Below are positions 25,708 through 33,842 of a DNA stretch of 64,000 bases, in pieces. Origin of the DNA: Flavihumibacter petaseus NBRC 106054 (GTDB lineage Bacteria; Bacteroidota; Bacteroidia; Chitinophagales; Chitinophagaceae). The translations under genes were made by a program, and so were the position numbers. The stretch is from assembly GCF_000974785.1 (NCBI RefSeq), contig NZ_BBWV01000002.1:620001-684000 (forward strand). The letters are read 5' to 3'. The notes beneath the pieces were generated by a model. It was not told the origin of the DNA and searched no databases. It was given only the letters and a program-made list of their open reading frames with translations. Every line of letters begins with the position of its first letter. Position 1 is the stretch's first letter.

Positions 25708-27347
25708 AAGCTTACATGTACGATCTTGCCATCAAGAATGGTGAGTACACTGCGGGTGCCGGGTAACTGTTGCAAGGGAACAGCGAAAATGTCCTGTGAC
25801 AACACGGCAAGGTCAGCCACTTTTCCCTTTTCTATTGTTCCTTTTGTCTTTTCGCGGCCTTCTGCTTTTGCTGATCCCAAAGTGTAGGCAGAAACAGCTT
25901 CCCTGACAGTCAGCGCTTCCTGGGGCCGGAGAGGATGAACACAGGCAAAGAAAATATTCAGGTATGGATTCATGGGGCCATCACTGCCCAGTGCCAGGGG
26001 AATCCCGGCCCGCAGAAGTGATTTCAGGGGAAGGGCAGTTTGCAGAACACCTGCTTGCCAACGAAGGCGCATCACCGAATCCATCATCAGGTGGGCAGGG
26101 TTTTGCACGACGATGATCTTTTGTTTCTTCAGCGCGTTGTAATGTTCGGGTCTGATGCCATCGCCGTGCTCAATACGGATCCGCGGTATCTTTCCGGCGG
26201 ATTCATTTTTCTCCAGCCCGTTGATCAGCGTTGCAATGCTGCGATCGCCAACAGCATGAATATGCAATGGGCGATCGGTTGCGGCAGACCACTTAATAAT
26301 GGTAGCCAGTTCCGCCTCATTGTAGTTCAGGCTGCCTTTCCAGAATCGTTTGTCTGCATAGTCAGTTGACATTGCTGCTCCCCGTTCGAGCGGCGTTCCG
26401 TCAAGCATCCATTTTATACCGCCGGTATAATACCTGCTTCCCTGCAACCATTTGTCGAGTGATGGATTGGAAAGCCGGGAATAATCATCGTTACTGAGTT
26501 TACCCCAGCGGATCAGACGCATGCGCAGCGGGAATTCTGCTGCCGGCAGCCACCGGCCGTAAACCTCCGGTGTTGCAGCGGTACACATATTCTGAATCGT
26601 GGTAATGCCCCAGCCGGAAGCATCCCTTGCCAGTTGCCGGAGGCTTGTTATGGCAAGATCGTCTTTGATGAAGGGCAGGGGCTGGCCGTACAACTGGGCT
26701 TCTTCCTGTAGCCTGCCGTTAATGATTCCCTCACCTGTTCTTTCCATCATGCCACCGGGAGGATCTGCCTGGTGTCCGGTAATGTCAAGTGCCTTCAGGG
26801 CGGCGCTGTTCAGAATGCTTCCATGCCCCCAATAGGCTGCCAGCCAGATCGGGTGATCGGAGGAAAGGCTGTCCAGCAGGTAACGGTTGATACTGGTATC
26901 CGACATCACCCCGATATCCAGGCTGCCAAAGATCCAGGTGCCTGCAGGAGTATTTGCAATGGCTTGCATCAACGAATCGCGGCAGGCAGACCACTCGGCA
27001 ACACCTGTTTCAGGAAAGTCTATCGTATATCCAAGGTGAGCAGGGCGATGATGATAATGCGCATCATTGATGCCCGGAATCACAGTCTTTCCTTTCAGAT
27101 CAATCTGACGGGTGGCCTTGCCGATGTGACGACGGATGTTTGCATTGGAGCCAACTGCGAGAATGGTATTTCCCCGGATGGCTACTGCATTGGCGAAACC
27201 GGCATCACCAACACCTGTAAAGATCTTGCCGTTTACGAGTACCAGGTCGGCAACCTGTGCTGCAACCGGCAGGAATAATGCCACCAGCGCGCCCGCGAGG
27301 AATATTTTCAGAAAGGAATATTTATCGGTTTTTGATGTACATTCCAT
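25704..27347 (-). CDS. Exported YtcJ-like amidohydrolase
   Basis: A 547-residue metal-dependent amidohydrolase (amidohydrolase_3/YtcJ group). It has an N-terminal signal segment (FLKIFLAGALVALFLPVAAQ). The metal-site motifs are PGINDAHYHHR, HIHAVGDRSI, RIEHGDGI and GSDGPMNP, and a C-terminal beta-sandwich end includes KGTIEKGKVADLAVLSQD. Members hydrolyse amide or formamide bonds; the substrate here is unknown. The gene is divergent from the isomerase gene at 27397. Confidence 0.88.
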   Translation of the reverse strand: MECTSKTDKYSFLKIFLAGALVALFLPVAAQVADLVLVNGKIFTGVGDAGFANAVAIRGNTILAVGSNANIRRHIGKATRQIDLKGKTVIPGINDAHYHHRPAHLGYTIDFPETGVAEWSACRDSLMQAIANTPAGTWIFGSLDIGVMSDTSINRYLLDSLSSDHPIWLAAYWGHGSILNSAALKALDITGHQADPPGGMMERTGEGIINGRLQEEAQLYGQPLPFIKDDLAITSLRQLARDASGWGITTIQNMCTAATPEVYGRWLPAAEFPLRMRLIRWGKLSNDDYSRLSNPSLDKWLQGSRYYTGGIKWMLDGTPLERGAAMSTDYADKRFWKGSLNYNEAELATIIKWSAATDRPLHIHAVGDRSIATLINGLEKNESAGKIPRIRIEHGDGIRPEHYNALKKQKIIVVQNPAHLMMDSVMRLRWQAGVLQTALPLKSLLRAGIPLALGSDGPMNPYLNIFFACVHPLRPQEALTVREAVSAYTLGSAKAEGREKTKGTIEKGKVADLAVLSQDIFAVPLQQLPGTRSVLTILDGKIVHVSF

Positions 27348-27396
27348 AAGCGACTAAACTACACATTTTTGCAGTAAAGTAAAATTGCTGACTGTT

Positions 27397-28314
27397 ATGA
27401 ACAGACGAAGTTTTATCCGGAACATGACACTGGCGGGCGGCGCTATCAGCCTGCAGCATCCCTGGGAGATGATAGGCGGTATCAGGAAGAAAACACCGCT
27501 TTTATCCTTTTCTACATTGGGTTGTCCGAAATGGCCGCTCGAAAAGATCCTGAACACTGCTGTGCAATTCCAATATAACGGTATTGAGATCAGGGGTATC
27601 CAGGGGGAACTTGATTTGCCTAAATCTCCGTTGTTCAGCTCACCTGAAGCCATCAAACAAACTTCCCGGCTGATCCGGGAGAAAGGCCTGGTGATTGCAG
27701 GATTGGGATCTTCTGCAGAGTTGCATCATGCTGATATGGTTAAGCGCCAGTCAAACCTGGATAGTGCGAAAAGATTCATCGATCTGGCAGCCTCACTGGG
27801 TGGCACCAATGTTCGGGTGTTCCCTAATAATCTTCCCAAAGAGGAGGAGAAGGCCGTTGTACTGGCCCGGATAGCCGAAGGCCTGCAGGAGCTGGGTACC
27901 TACGCCGCGGGAAAAAAAGTAAGGGTGCTGATGGAAACCCATGGAGAACTGGTCTGGTCAGACGATATCCTGGCCGTAATGAAACAGGTGACAGCACCGG
28001 ATACCGGGCTTATCTGGGATATCTACAATATGTGGACGGTTAGCAAAGAGAGTCCGGCTCAGGTGTTTGCCAAACTCAAACCCTATATATATCATACCCA
28101 TATTAAAGACTCAGTTAAACGCGATGGAAAAGAAAACTATGTATTGCTTGGTCAGGGGGAGGCCCCATTAAAAGAAGCCATTACATCGTTGAAAGCCTCT
28201 TCTTATAAAGGGTTTTATAGTTTCGAATGGGAGAAGCTCTGGCATCCGGAAATTGCTGAACCGGAAGTGGCTATCCCGGATTTCCCCCAGGCTTTCAGGA
28301 AGATCTGGGGGTGA
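27397..28314 (+). CDS. Tat-exported sugar phosphate isomerase/epimerase-like TIM-barrel protein
   Basis: A 305-residue protein of the AP-endonuclease-2 TIM-barrel superfamily. The N-terminus has a twin-arginine motif NRRSFIRNMTLAGGAIS, implying folded export. Barrel landmarks are FQYNGIEIRG, ALFR-like KVRVLMETHGE, GLIWDIYNMW, IYHTHIKDS and GFYSFEWEK, with the His/Glu/Asp metal ligands of the family. The frame is open back to a TTG at 27385, but the ATG at 27397 places the Tat motif at the start. A candidate -7 box CATTTTTG (27364-27371) lies upstream. It overlaps the convergent dehydrogenase gene by 20 bp. Confidence 0.82.
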   Translation: MNRRSFIRNMTLAGGAISLQHPWEMIGGIRKKTPLLSFSTLGCPKWPLEKILNTAVQFQYNGIEIRGIQGELDLPKSPLFSSPEAIKQTSRLIREKGLVIAGLGSSAELHHADMVKRQSNLDSAKRFIDLAASLGGTNVRVFPNNLPKEEEKAVVLARIAEGLQELGTYAAGKKVRVLMETHGELVWSDDILAVMKQVTAPDTGLIWDIYNMWTVSKESPAQVFAKLKPYIYHTHIKDSVKRDGKENYVLLGQGEAPLKEAITSLKASSYKGFYSFEWEKLWHPEIAEPEVAIPDFPQAFRKIWG

Positions 28315-29266
28315 TCTGCTGCGGCATTGACAATCCGTTTTTAACAGCGATGAGGTTCTCTGCCGCCATTACCGCCATCTTTGTCCTGGTCTCAAGTGTT
28401 GCAGAGCCAATGTGCGGCAATACACATACGTTGGGCATTTCCAGGAGGGGATTGCCTGGAGCCATTGGTTCGGGGTTGGTTACATCAAGTCCGGCGCCCC
28501 AGATCCAGCCTTTCTGCAACGCTTCAATGAGTGCCTGCTCCTCATGGATCTTTCCCCTGGCCGCATTGATGAAAATGGCGCCCGGTTTCATGCGCCGGAA
28601 CGCGTCGCGGTTAAAGATGCCTGTTGTTGCGGGATAAAGGTTGGCGTGTACCGAGATGACATCACTTTCCTGCAGCAGGGTGTCAAAATCAACCCAGGTG
28701 GCCTGCACCAAATTTTGTTCCGGTGAAAGCTTGCTCCGGTTATGATAGAGGATCTTCATTCCGAATGCAGCGGCTGCCTTTCTGGCCATCACCAGGCCAA
28801 TATTTCCCATGCCGAAGATGCCGAGTGTGCGACCTTCCAGGTCCCGGCCAAGGTTGGCCATCGGGTCGAAAAAATTCCAGTTGCCCTTTAGTATTTCCTT
28901 ATGCATCTGAAATGCGTTCCTCGAAACTGCCAGCATGAGGAGAAAGGCGACATCTGCCGTGGCATTGCTCAGCACTCCCGGGGTGTTGCTCACGGGAATG
29001 CCAAGCGCGGCAGCTTCATCCAGGTCAATCTTGTCAAAGCCGGCGCTCATCAGGGCAATGGCTTTCAGATGCCGGCAGCGCCGGAGGAACTCGCCGTCCA
29101 TCACTGGTCCGCCGACACTCAGTAACGCATCAAAATCCTGTAACAGGCTGATCAGGTGATTTGGGGAAAGCTCAGATTTGCTTTCATGCTGCACTACCTG
29201 GCAGCCCGCTGTTTCCAGCAGGCTGACAGCGTTTGCAGCGATCACCCGCGTAATAAAAATTCTCAT
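28295..29266 (-). CDS. D-2-hydroxyacid dehydrogenase (glyoxylate/hydroxypyruvate reductase group)
   Basis: A 323-residue NAD(P)-dependent cytosolic dehydrogenase. The nucleotide motif is TLGIFGMGNIGLVMARKA, the catalytic Arg lies in FINAARGKIHEE, and the catalytic His in VLPHIGSAT, with the acid residue in DVTNPEPM. The substrate may be glyoxylate, hydroxypyruvate or another 2-keto acid. It overlaps the PQQ-type dehydrogenase gene by an ATGA, so the two are likely cotranslated. Confidence 0.9.
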   Translation of the reverse strand: MRIFITRVIAANAVSLLETAGCQVVQHESKSELSPNHLISLLQDFDALLSVGGPVMDGEFLRRCRHLKAIALMSAGFDKIDLDEAAALGIPVSNTPGVLSNATADVAFLLMLAVSRNAFQMHKEILKGNWNFFDPMANLGRDLEGRTLGIFGMGNIGLVMARKAAAAFGMKILYHNRSKLSPEQNLVQATWVDFDTLLQESDVISVHANLYPATTGIFNRDAFRRMKPGAIFINAARGKIHEEQALIEALQKGWIWGAGLDVTNPEPMAPGNPLLEMPNVCVLPHIGSATLETRTKMAVMAAENLIAVKNGLSMPQQITPRSS

Positions 29267-30522
29267 TTTTTATCGATACGGTAGAGTTTACCCATATCCG
29301 TTACGGCATACAATGCCCCGTCTTTTCCCTGCGTAATATCGCGGAATCGTTGATTCTGATCAGCAAGGAGTCTCTCTTCACCGGTCACTTTATTGTTGTT
29401 GTCGATCACAAGCCGGGCGATATGCATGCTGCTCAGACCGCAAATAAAAAGATTGTTCTGCCATTCCGGAATACGGTTACCGGTATAGAAGGTCATGCCG
29501 CTTGGGGAAAGGACAGGATCCCAATAATAGACAGGCTGTTCCATTCCATCTTTTTGTGTGATGCCTTCTCCCACTTTTGGACCTGCATATTCTATTCCGT
29601 AGGTAATGGTGGGCCAGCCATAGTTTTTTCCGGGCTGGATCCGGTTGATCTCGTCACCACCACGGGGCCCGAATTCTCCTTCCCAGATATCTCCGGTTAC
29701 AGGATGGAATGCCAGTGACTGAACATTGCGATGACCGTAGGAGTAGATTTCCGGCCTCGCGTCAGCCCTTCCTTCAAATGGGTTGCCGGGAGCTGGTTTT
29801 CCTTCGGTCGTTATTCTTAATACTTTACCCAGTGCGGCATCGAGCGACTGTGCAAGCGGCCTGGTGGCAAGGTCTGATCTTTCACCGGTGGTGACGATCA
29901 GGTTTCCTGTTTTGTCGAATAGTATTCTGCCGCCATAATGCAGGTTGCTTTTATATGCCGGAGTTGCCTCATAAATTACGGTTGCCTGTTCCACTGATTT
30001 TTCATCCGCTGAAAGTTTTCCTTTGGCCACTGCAGTAAGGTTGCCGTCAGCGGTTTTTTCAGAGAAAACCCAGTAGATCATCCTGTTCTGTTCGAATGCC
30101 GGGTCAATGGTGACGCCCAGCAGGCCACCCTGACCGGCTGCATTTACGGCTGGCACTCCGCCAATGGGAGCGCTGACATTACCGGTAGTGGTTGCGATCC
30201 TTAAGGTGCCTTTTTTTTCGGTGATCAGCAGACGGCCGTCAGGAAGCGTGGTTATGCCCCAGGGACTGTTCAGGTTGGTGGCGATGGCTTTACCCTCCCA
30301 GGTGGTTGCAGTGGTTACTTTTCTGATCCTGGTTTGTCCCTCAAATGCAGGTTTATAATCTGTATTGGGTTTTTGCGTTTCCACGCCGAGAGTGGTGGTG
30401 TCGGTAACTGCTGGTGAATCAGGGCCGCCTGGTCCGGAGTCGCTCTTGCAACTGCCTGCATAGAGGCCTGTTGCGCCTGCTGCCAGGAGTCCGAAGAGAA
30501 TGTTGAGGTTGAATGTAGTCAT
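29263..30522 (-). CDS. PQQ-dependent sugar dehydrogenase-like lipoprotein (glucose/sorbosone dehydrogenase family)
   Basis: A 419-residue six-bladed propeller protein with a lipoprotein signal (GLLAAGATGLYAGSC, Cys25). Family blocks are NSPWGITTLPDGRLLITEKKG, GGRILFDKTGNLIVTTGERS, GHRNVQSLAFHP and GEFGPRGGDEINRI. It should be periplasmic and oxidise sugars or other alcohols with PQQ (family knowledge). No PQQ synthesis genes are in the window. A second member of the family lies inside the his operon. Confidence 0.88.
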   Translation of the reverse strand: MTTFNLNILFGLLAAGATGLYAGSCKSDSGPGGPDSPAVTDTTTLGVETQKPNTDYKPAFEGQTRIRKVTTATTWEGKAIATNLNSPWGITTLPDGRLLITEKKGTLRIATTTGNVSAPIGGVPAVNAAGQGGLLGVTIDPAFEQNRMIYWVFSEKTADGNLTAVAKGKLSADEKSVEQATVIYEATPAYKSNLHYGGRILFDKTGNLIVTTGERSDLATRPLAQSLDAALGKVLRITTEGKPAPGNPFEGRADARPEIYSYGHRNVQSLAFHPVTGDIWEGEFGPRGGDEINRIQPGKNYGWPTITYGIEYAGPKVGEGITQKDGMEQPVYYWDPVLSPSGMTFYTGNRIPEWQNNLFICGLSSMHIARLVIDNNNKVTGEERLLADQNQRFRDITQGKDGALYAVTDMGKLYRIDKK

Positions 30523-30547
30523 ATGAGAAAGGTTAAAATATTATGCC

Positions 30548-30575
30548 AAAAAAAGGGCTGCTTTACAAGCAGCCC
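30548..30575 (-). terminator. Intrinsic terminator of sucC
   Basis: On the minus strand, GGGCTGCTT and AAGCAGCCC form a perfect nine-pair stem around a three-base loop, followed by a run of seven Ts. It lies 22 bp past the sucC stop. Confidence 0.92.
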
Positions 30576-30597
30576 GTATAAGTTAAGCCAACTGAAA

Positions 30598-31815
30598 TCA
30601 GGCAGCTGTTACCGCTTTGTTAACCAGGTCGGCTGCCTCGCTGAGAAGGATAGCACTTTGAACCTTCAATCCGCTTTCGTCAAGCAGTTTTTTGCCTTCA
30701 GCGGCATTGGTACCCTGCAGCCTTACAATAATGGGTACTTTGATTTCTTCCATGCTTTGGTAAGCTTCGATAACTCCGGCAGCCACCCTGTCGCAACGTA
30801 CCAGACCACCAAAAATGTTGATCAGGATCGCCTTCACTTTAGGGTCTTTCAGAATAATGCGAAATCCGGCCTCGACCGTTTGTGCGTTGGCAGTACCGCC
30901 CACGTCCAGGAAGTTGGCAGGTTCACCACCGCTGAGTTTGATGATATCCATGGTCGCCATGGCGAGCCCGGCACCATTCACCATGCAGCCTACGTTGCCG
31001 TCAAGTTTTACAAAGTTGAGGTTGTATTTGCCGGCTTCTACTTCCGTGGGGTCTTCTTCTGAGATATCACGCATGGCAGCGAGGTCAGGATGACGGGTGA
31101 GGGAATTGTCATCGATATTCATTTTGCAGTCAACGGCAATGATCTTTTCGTCGGAAGTTTTGAAAAGCGGGTTGATCTCCAGCATGGCGCAATCCAGTCC
31201 GATATACGCATTATACAGGTTAGTTACAAATTTCACACAATTCTTGAATGCTTCCCCGCTCAGCCCCAGGTTAAATGCAATCTTGCGGGCCTGGAACGGT
31301 TGCAGTCCGCCAGAGGGGTGAACCCACTCTTTAAAGATTTTGTCAGGGGTGTTGTGCGCCACCTCTTCAATGTCCATACCGCCTTCAGTGCTGTACATGA
31401 TCACGTTCATGCCTTTGGAGCGGTCAAGGAGTACGGAAAGGTAAAACTCCTTTACAGGGTTGGCCCCTTCGTAGTAGACGTCCTGTGCTACCAGTACCTT
31501 GTTCACCACTTTTCCTGCTTCGCCGGTCTGGATGGTGATGAGTGTTCCACCCAGGATGTTCTGAGCAATATTTTTAATATCTTCTGCTGATTTGCCAACG
31601 GCTACACCGCGTTGTTCAGTTCCTTTGATCTTTCCCTTGCCACGGCCACCTGCATGAATCTGGGCTTTTACTACGGCAAATTTGCTGCCGTACTGGGTAT
31701 GGATCTGGCGGTAAGCTTCTTCTGCTTCACCGGGTGTGTTGCAGGCAATCCCTTCCTGCACCGGTACATTATACTTCTTCAGTAATTCCTTTGCTTGATA
31801 TTCATGCAAGTTCAT
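30598..31815 (-). CDS. sucC: Succinyl-CoA synthetase (ADP-forming) beta subunit
   Basis: A 405-residue ATP-grasp subunit of the citric-acid-cycle enzyme that makes ATP from succinyl-CoA. Motifs are MNLHEYQAKELLKKYNVP at the N-terminus, KAQIHAGGRGKGK (nucleotide site), LEINPLFKT (metal site), GNVGCMVNGAGLAMATMD and GGLVRCDRVAAGVI. The alpha subunit gene sucD is not adjacent, which is common in Bacteroidota. A TATCTTCG box (31833-31840) lies 17 nt before the start. Confidence 0.97.
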   Translation of the reverse strand: MNLHEYQAKELLKKYNVPVQEGIACNTPGEAEEAYRQIHTQYGSKFAVVKAQIHAGGRGKGKIKGTEQRGVAVGKSAEDIKNIAQNILGGTLITIQTGEAGKVVNKVLVAQDVYYEGANPVKEFYLSVLLDRSKGMNVIMYSTEGGMDIEEVAHNTPDKIFKEWVHPSGGLQPFQARKIAFNLGLSGEAFKNCVKFVTNLYNAYIGLDCAMLEINPLFKTSDEKIIAVDCKMNIDDNSLTRHPDLAAMRDISEEDPTEVEAGKYNLNFVKLDGNVGCMVNGAGLAMATMDIIKLSGGEPANFLDVGGTANAQTVEAGFRIILKDPKVKAILINIFGGLVRCDRVAAGVIEAYQSMEEIKVPIIVRLQGTNAAEGKKLLDESGLKVQSAILLSEAADLVNKAVTAA

Positions 31816-31826
31816 AGAGGAAAAAA

Positions 31827-31859
31827 TTTGGGCGAAGATAGGGGAAAAGGAAAACTTTG
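31827..31859 (+). promoter_or_regulatory. Promoter of the YrdC-like gene (near-leaderless)
   Basis: TTTG (31827-31830), a 21-nt spacer and AAACTTTG (31852-31859) form a promoter with one mismatch in the -7 box. Start is expected at about 31864, so the ATG at 31866 would have almost no leader. Confidence 0.5.
31833..31840 (-). promoter_or_regulatory. Possible -7 box of sucC
   Basis: TATCTTCG on the minus strand, a one-base variant of TAnnTTTG, placed 17 nt before the sucC ATG. The same variant occurs before the GT9 and transaldolase genes. No -33 element is visible. Confidence 0.35.
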
Positions 31860-31865
31860 CCGACG

Positions 31866-32345
31866 ATGGACTTCAACGAAACATTGGAATCAGCGCTCAA
31901 AGCGCTCTCCCTGGGCGATGCTGTTGCACTGCCAACAGCCGCGGGCATCCTGCTGGCCGTGGATGCCGGCAATGAGGAAGCTGCTGACCGGCTGGCACCC
32001 GGTGCCCGGAACCCGGTACTTTTACTGGCGGAGGAGCGGGATCTCCTGCAGTATATCAGCGCACTGGATCTTTCCGTGGCGGATCAGCTGAGAGAAGCAC
32101 CACCCGCAACAGCATTCCGGTTTTCCGGAGTATTGCAGGTCGCCGATGCCTGGCTGAACAGCGATGGCTCCATTCCGGTGGCCCTAAGCAAAGACACATT
32201 CAGTTTTCACCTGTTGAAACGCTTCCGTCGGGCACTCGTGCTGCTGGAGGCAGATGCCGGCGTTATGGCGCAATATGCAGGCCATGCTCCGGCTAGCGGG
32301 GTTGAATTGTTAAGACAAGGTTACCTGGTGAGATCTTTCGAATGA
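31866..32345 (+). CDS. Degenerate YrdC/Sua5-like domain protein
   Basis: A 159-residue cytosolic protein that aligns by eye with the YrdC fold: ALKALSLGDAVALPTAAG stands where true members have GGVVAFPTETVYGL. The middle NEEAADRLAPGARNPVLLL stands where KxRPxxxPL occurs, and SIPVALSKDTFSFHLLKRF near the end. The invariant Lys and the Thr-x-x-Tyr-Gly-Leu of active threonylcarbamoyl-AMP synthases are gone. A full-length Sua5 exists at 52.5-53.5 kb, so this copy need not be the essential enzyme. The frame reaches a TTG at 31857, but the ATG at 31866 is preferred. Confidence 0.55.
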   Translation: MDFNETLESALKALSLGDAVALPTAAGILLAVDAGNEEAADRLAPGARNPVLLLAEERDLLQYISALDLSVADQLREAPPATAFRFSGVLQVADAWLNSDGSIPVALSKDTFSFHLLKRFRRALVLLEADAGVMAQYAGHAPASGVELLRQGYLVRSFE

Positions 32346-32356
32346 TCGTGCCGGAT

Positions 32357-32364
32357 TATCTTCG
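32357..32364 (+). promoter_or_regulatory. Possible -7 box of the GT9 gene
   Basis: TATCTTCG, one base off the consensus, ends four bases before the ATG at 32369. It supports that ATG over the upstream in-frame ATG at 32342. Confidence 0.35.
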
Positions 32365-32368
32365 CACC

Positions 32369-33379
32369 ATGCCGAAATTCCTGGTCATACAAACTGCATT
32401 TATCGGAGACGTGGTTCTTGCTACCGGCATCCTGGAAAAACTACATCATTTTTTCCCGGATGCACAGCTGGATTATTTAGTGCGAAAGGGCAATGAATCG
32501 CTGCTGGCAGGACATCCTTTTTTAGATGAGGTGTTGGTATGGGATAAGAAGGCCGGAAAATACCGGGATCTTTTCAGGCTGCTGAAGGTCATCCGTGCAA
32601 AAAAATATGACAAGGTGATCAATGTCCAGCGGTTTGCAGCAACGGGATTGCTGACTGTCCTTTCCGGCGCAAAAGAGCGTATCGGTTATGATAAGAATCC
32701 GCTCAGTAATTTCTTTGACCGTCGCATACCCCATATCGTCAGCACGACAGCCGCTCCCAAACACGAGATCGAACGCTGTAATGATCTTATCGCTGCGTTT
32801 ACGGACAATGTCGCGTATAAACCCAGGCTGTATCCGGCAGCGGCTGATCATGAGCGGATCATGCGTTACCGAAAGGGCAATTATATTGTTATTGCCCCGG
32901 CTTCGGTTTGGTTTACCAAACAATATCCGGCAGTTAAATGGATTCCGTTTCTGAAAAAACTTCCGGCTGACCTGCGTGTATACATTGTTGGTGCACCGGG
33001 GGATGCTTCTTTGGCAGACGAGATCATATCCGGAACAGGCAGGGAGAACATGGAATCGCTTTGCGGCAAACTGAGTTTCCTGGAATCCATCGCACTGATG
33101 GAGCATGCCCGGATGAATTACGTCAATGATTCTGCCCCAATGCATTTTGCCTCGGCTGTCAATGCCCCTGTAACCGCTGTTTTCTGTTCCACGATTCCGG
33201 CATTCGGATTTGGTCCCCTGAGTGACCAGCAGTCGATCGTTGAAATTGAATATCCGCTGGCATGCCGTCCTTGCGGTCTCCATGGCAGGGCTGCCTGTCC
33301 GCAGGGGCATTTCAAATGCGCACTGGATATCCGGGATGAGCAGCTGCTCACTTCCGGAGGTTTTTTTCATACTGCGTGA
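32369..33379 (+). CDS. Glycosyltransferase family 9 (heptosyltransferase-like)
   Basis: A 336-residue cytosolic GT-B enzyme of lipopolysaccharide core synthesis type. Landmarks are FLVIQTAFIGDVVLATGILEKL at the start, KRIGYDK-type AKERIGYDKNP, APASVWFTKQYP and the ADP-sugar-binding region MNYVNDSAPMHFASAVNAP. An in-frame ATG at 32342 would add nine residues and overlap the previous stop as ATGA, which would couple translation. I prefer 32369 because the family begins there. The tail overlaps the convergent DUF1801 gene by 32 bp. Confidence 0.85.
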   Translation: MPKFLVIQTAFIGDVVLATGILEKLHHFFPDAQLDYLVRKGNESLLAGHPFLDEVLVWDKKAGKYRDLFRLLKVIRAKKYDKVINVQRFAATGLLTVLSGAKERIGYDKNPLSNFFDRRIPHIVSTTAAPKHEIERCNDLIAAFTDNVAYKPRLYPAAADHERIMRYRKGNYIVIAPASVWFTKQYPAVKWIPFLKKLPADLRVYIVGAPGDASLADEIISGTGRENMESLCGKLSFLESIALMEHARMNYVNDSAPMHFASAVNAPVTAVFCSTIPAFGFGPLSDQQSIVEIEYPLACRPCGLHGRAACPQGHFKCALDIRDEQLLTSGGFFHTA

Positions 33380-33803
33380 TCCAGTCCTTTACGGATATTT
33401 TTTCACACAGTTCACTGATCAGTGCATAGGGGATCTTCGCGGAATCTTTGAAACGGATGCAGCTTTTCCCCATATCCAGCTTCCAGCCGGTAGCTGCATA
33501 GGATTTTCTGAACCAGTCCAGCAATACAGGATCGCCATAAAGTCCCATATGATACACTGCATAGAAATTCTTCTGGGCGGCAAGGCACATAAAAGGCAGG
33601 GGCTGTTCAGGCGATACATGATATCCATCCGGATATAGACTGTGCGGAACCACATAGCCGATCATACCATATCCCATCACTTCCTTAAAGCCTTCGGGGA
33701 GATGATCCAGGATCGCAGCCCTTAACCTGCGGACGGTTTCCTGCCGGTCTTGCGGCAGTTCATTGATATATTGATCAGGAGTAGATGAAGTTGAACCGGC
33801 CAT
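33348..33803 (-). CDS. DUF1801 family protein
   Basis: A 151-residue cytosolic protein with the YdhG/DUF1801 layout: TPDQYINELPQDRQETVRRLRAAI, then GFKEVMGYGMIGYVVPHSLYPDG, then KNFYAVYHMGLYG and MGKSCIRFKDSAKIPYALI. The family is related to frataxin-like iron proteins but its role is uncertain. The frame is open to 33896; the ATG at 33803 fits the family start. The gene is divergent from the CCA enzyme gene. Confidence 0.82.
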   Translation of the reverse strand: MAGSTSSTPDQYINELPQDRQETVRRLRAAILDHLPEGFKEVMGYGMIGYVVPHSLYPDGYHVSPEQPLPFMCLAAQKNFYAVYHMGLYGDPVLLDWFRKSYAATGWKLDMGKSCIRFKDSAKIPYALISELCEKISVKDWITQYEKNLRK

Positions 33804-33827
33804 AGCAGTACTAAAATACAGAATTCT

Positions 33828-33835
33828 TACCTTTG
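33828..33835 (+). promoter_or_regulatory. -7 box of the CCA-adding enzyme gene
   Basis: TACCTTTG followed by seven bases and the ATG at 33843, so the transcript would begin within about three bases of the start codon. No TTTG -33 element is at the usual distance. Confidence 0.45.
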
Positions 33836-33842
33836 CCCCTCC

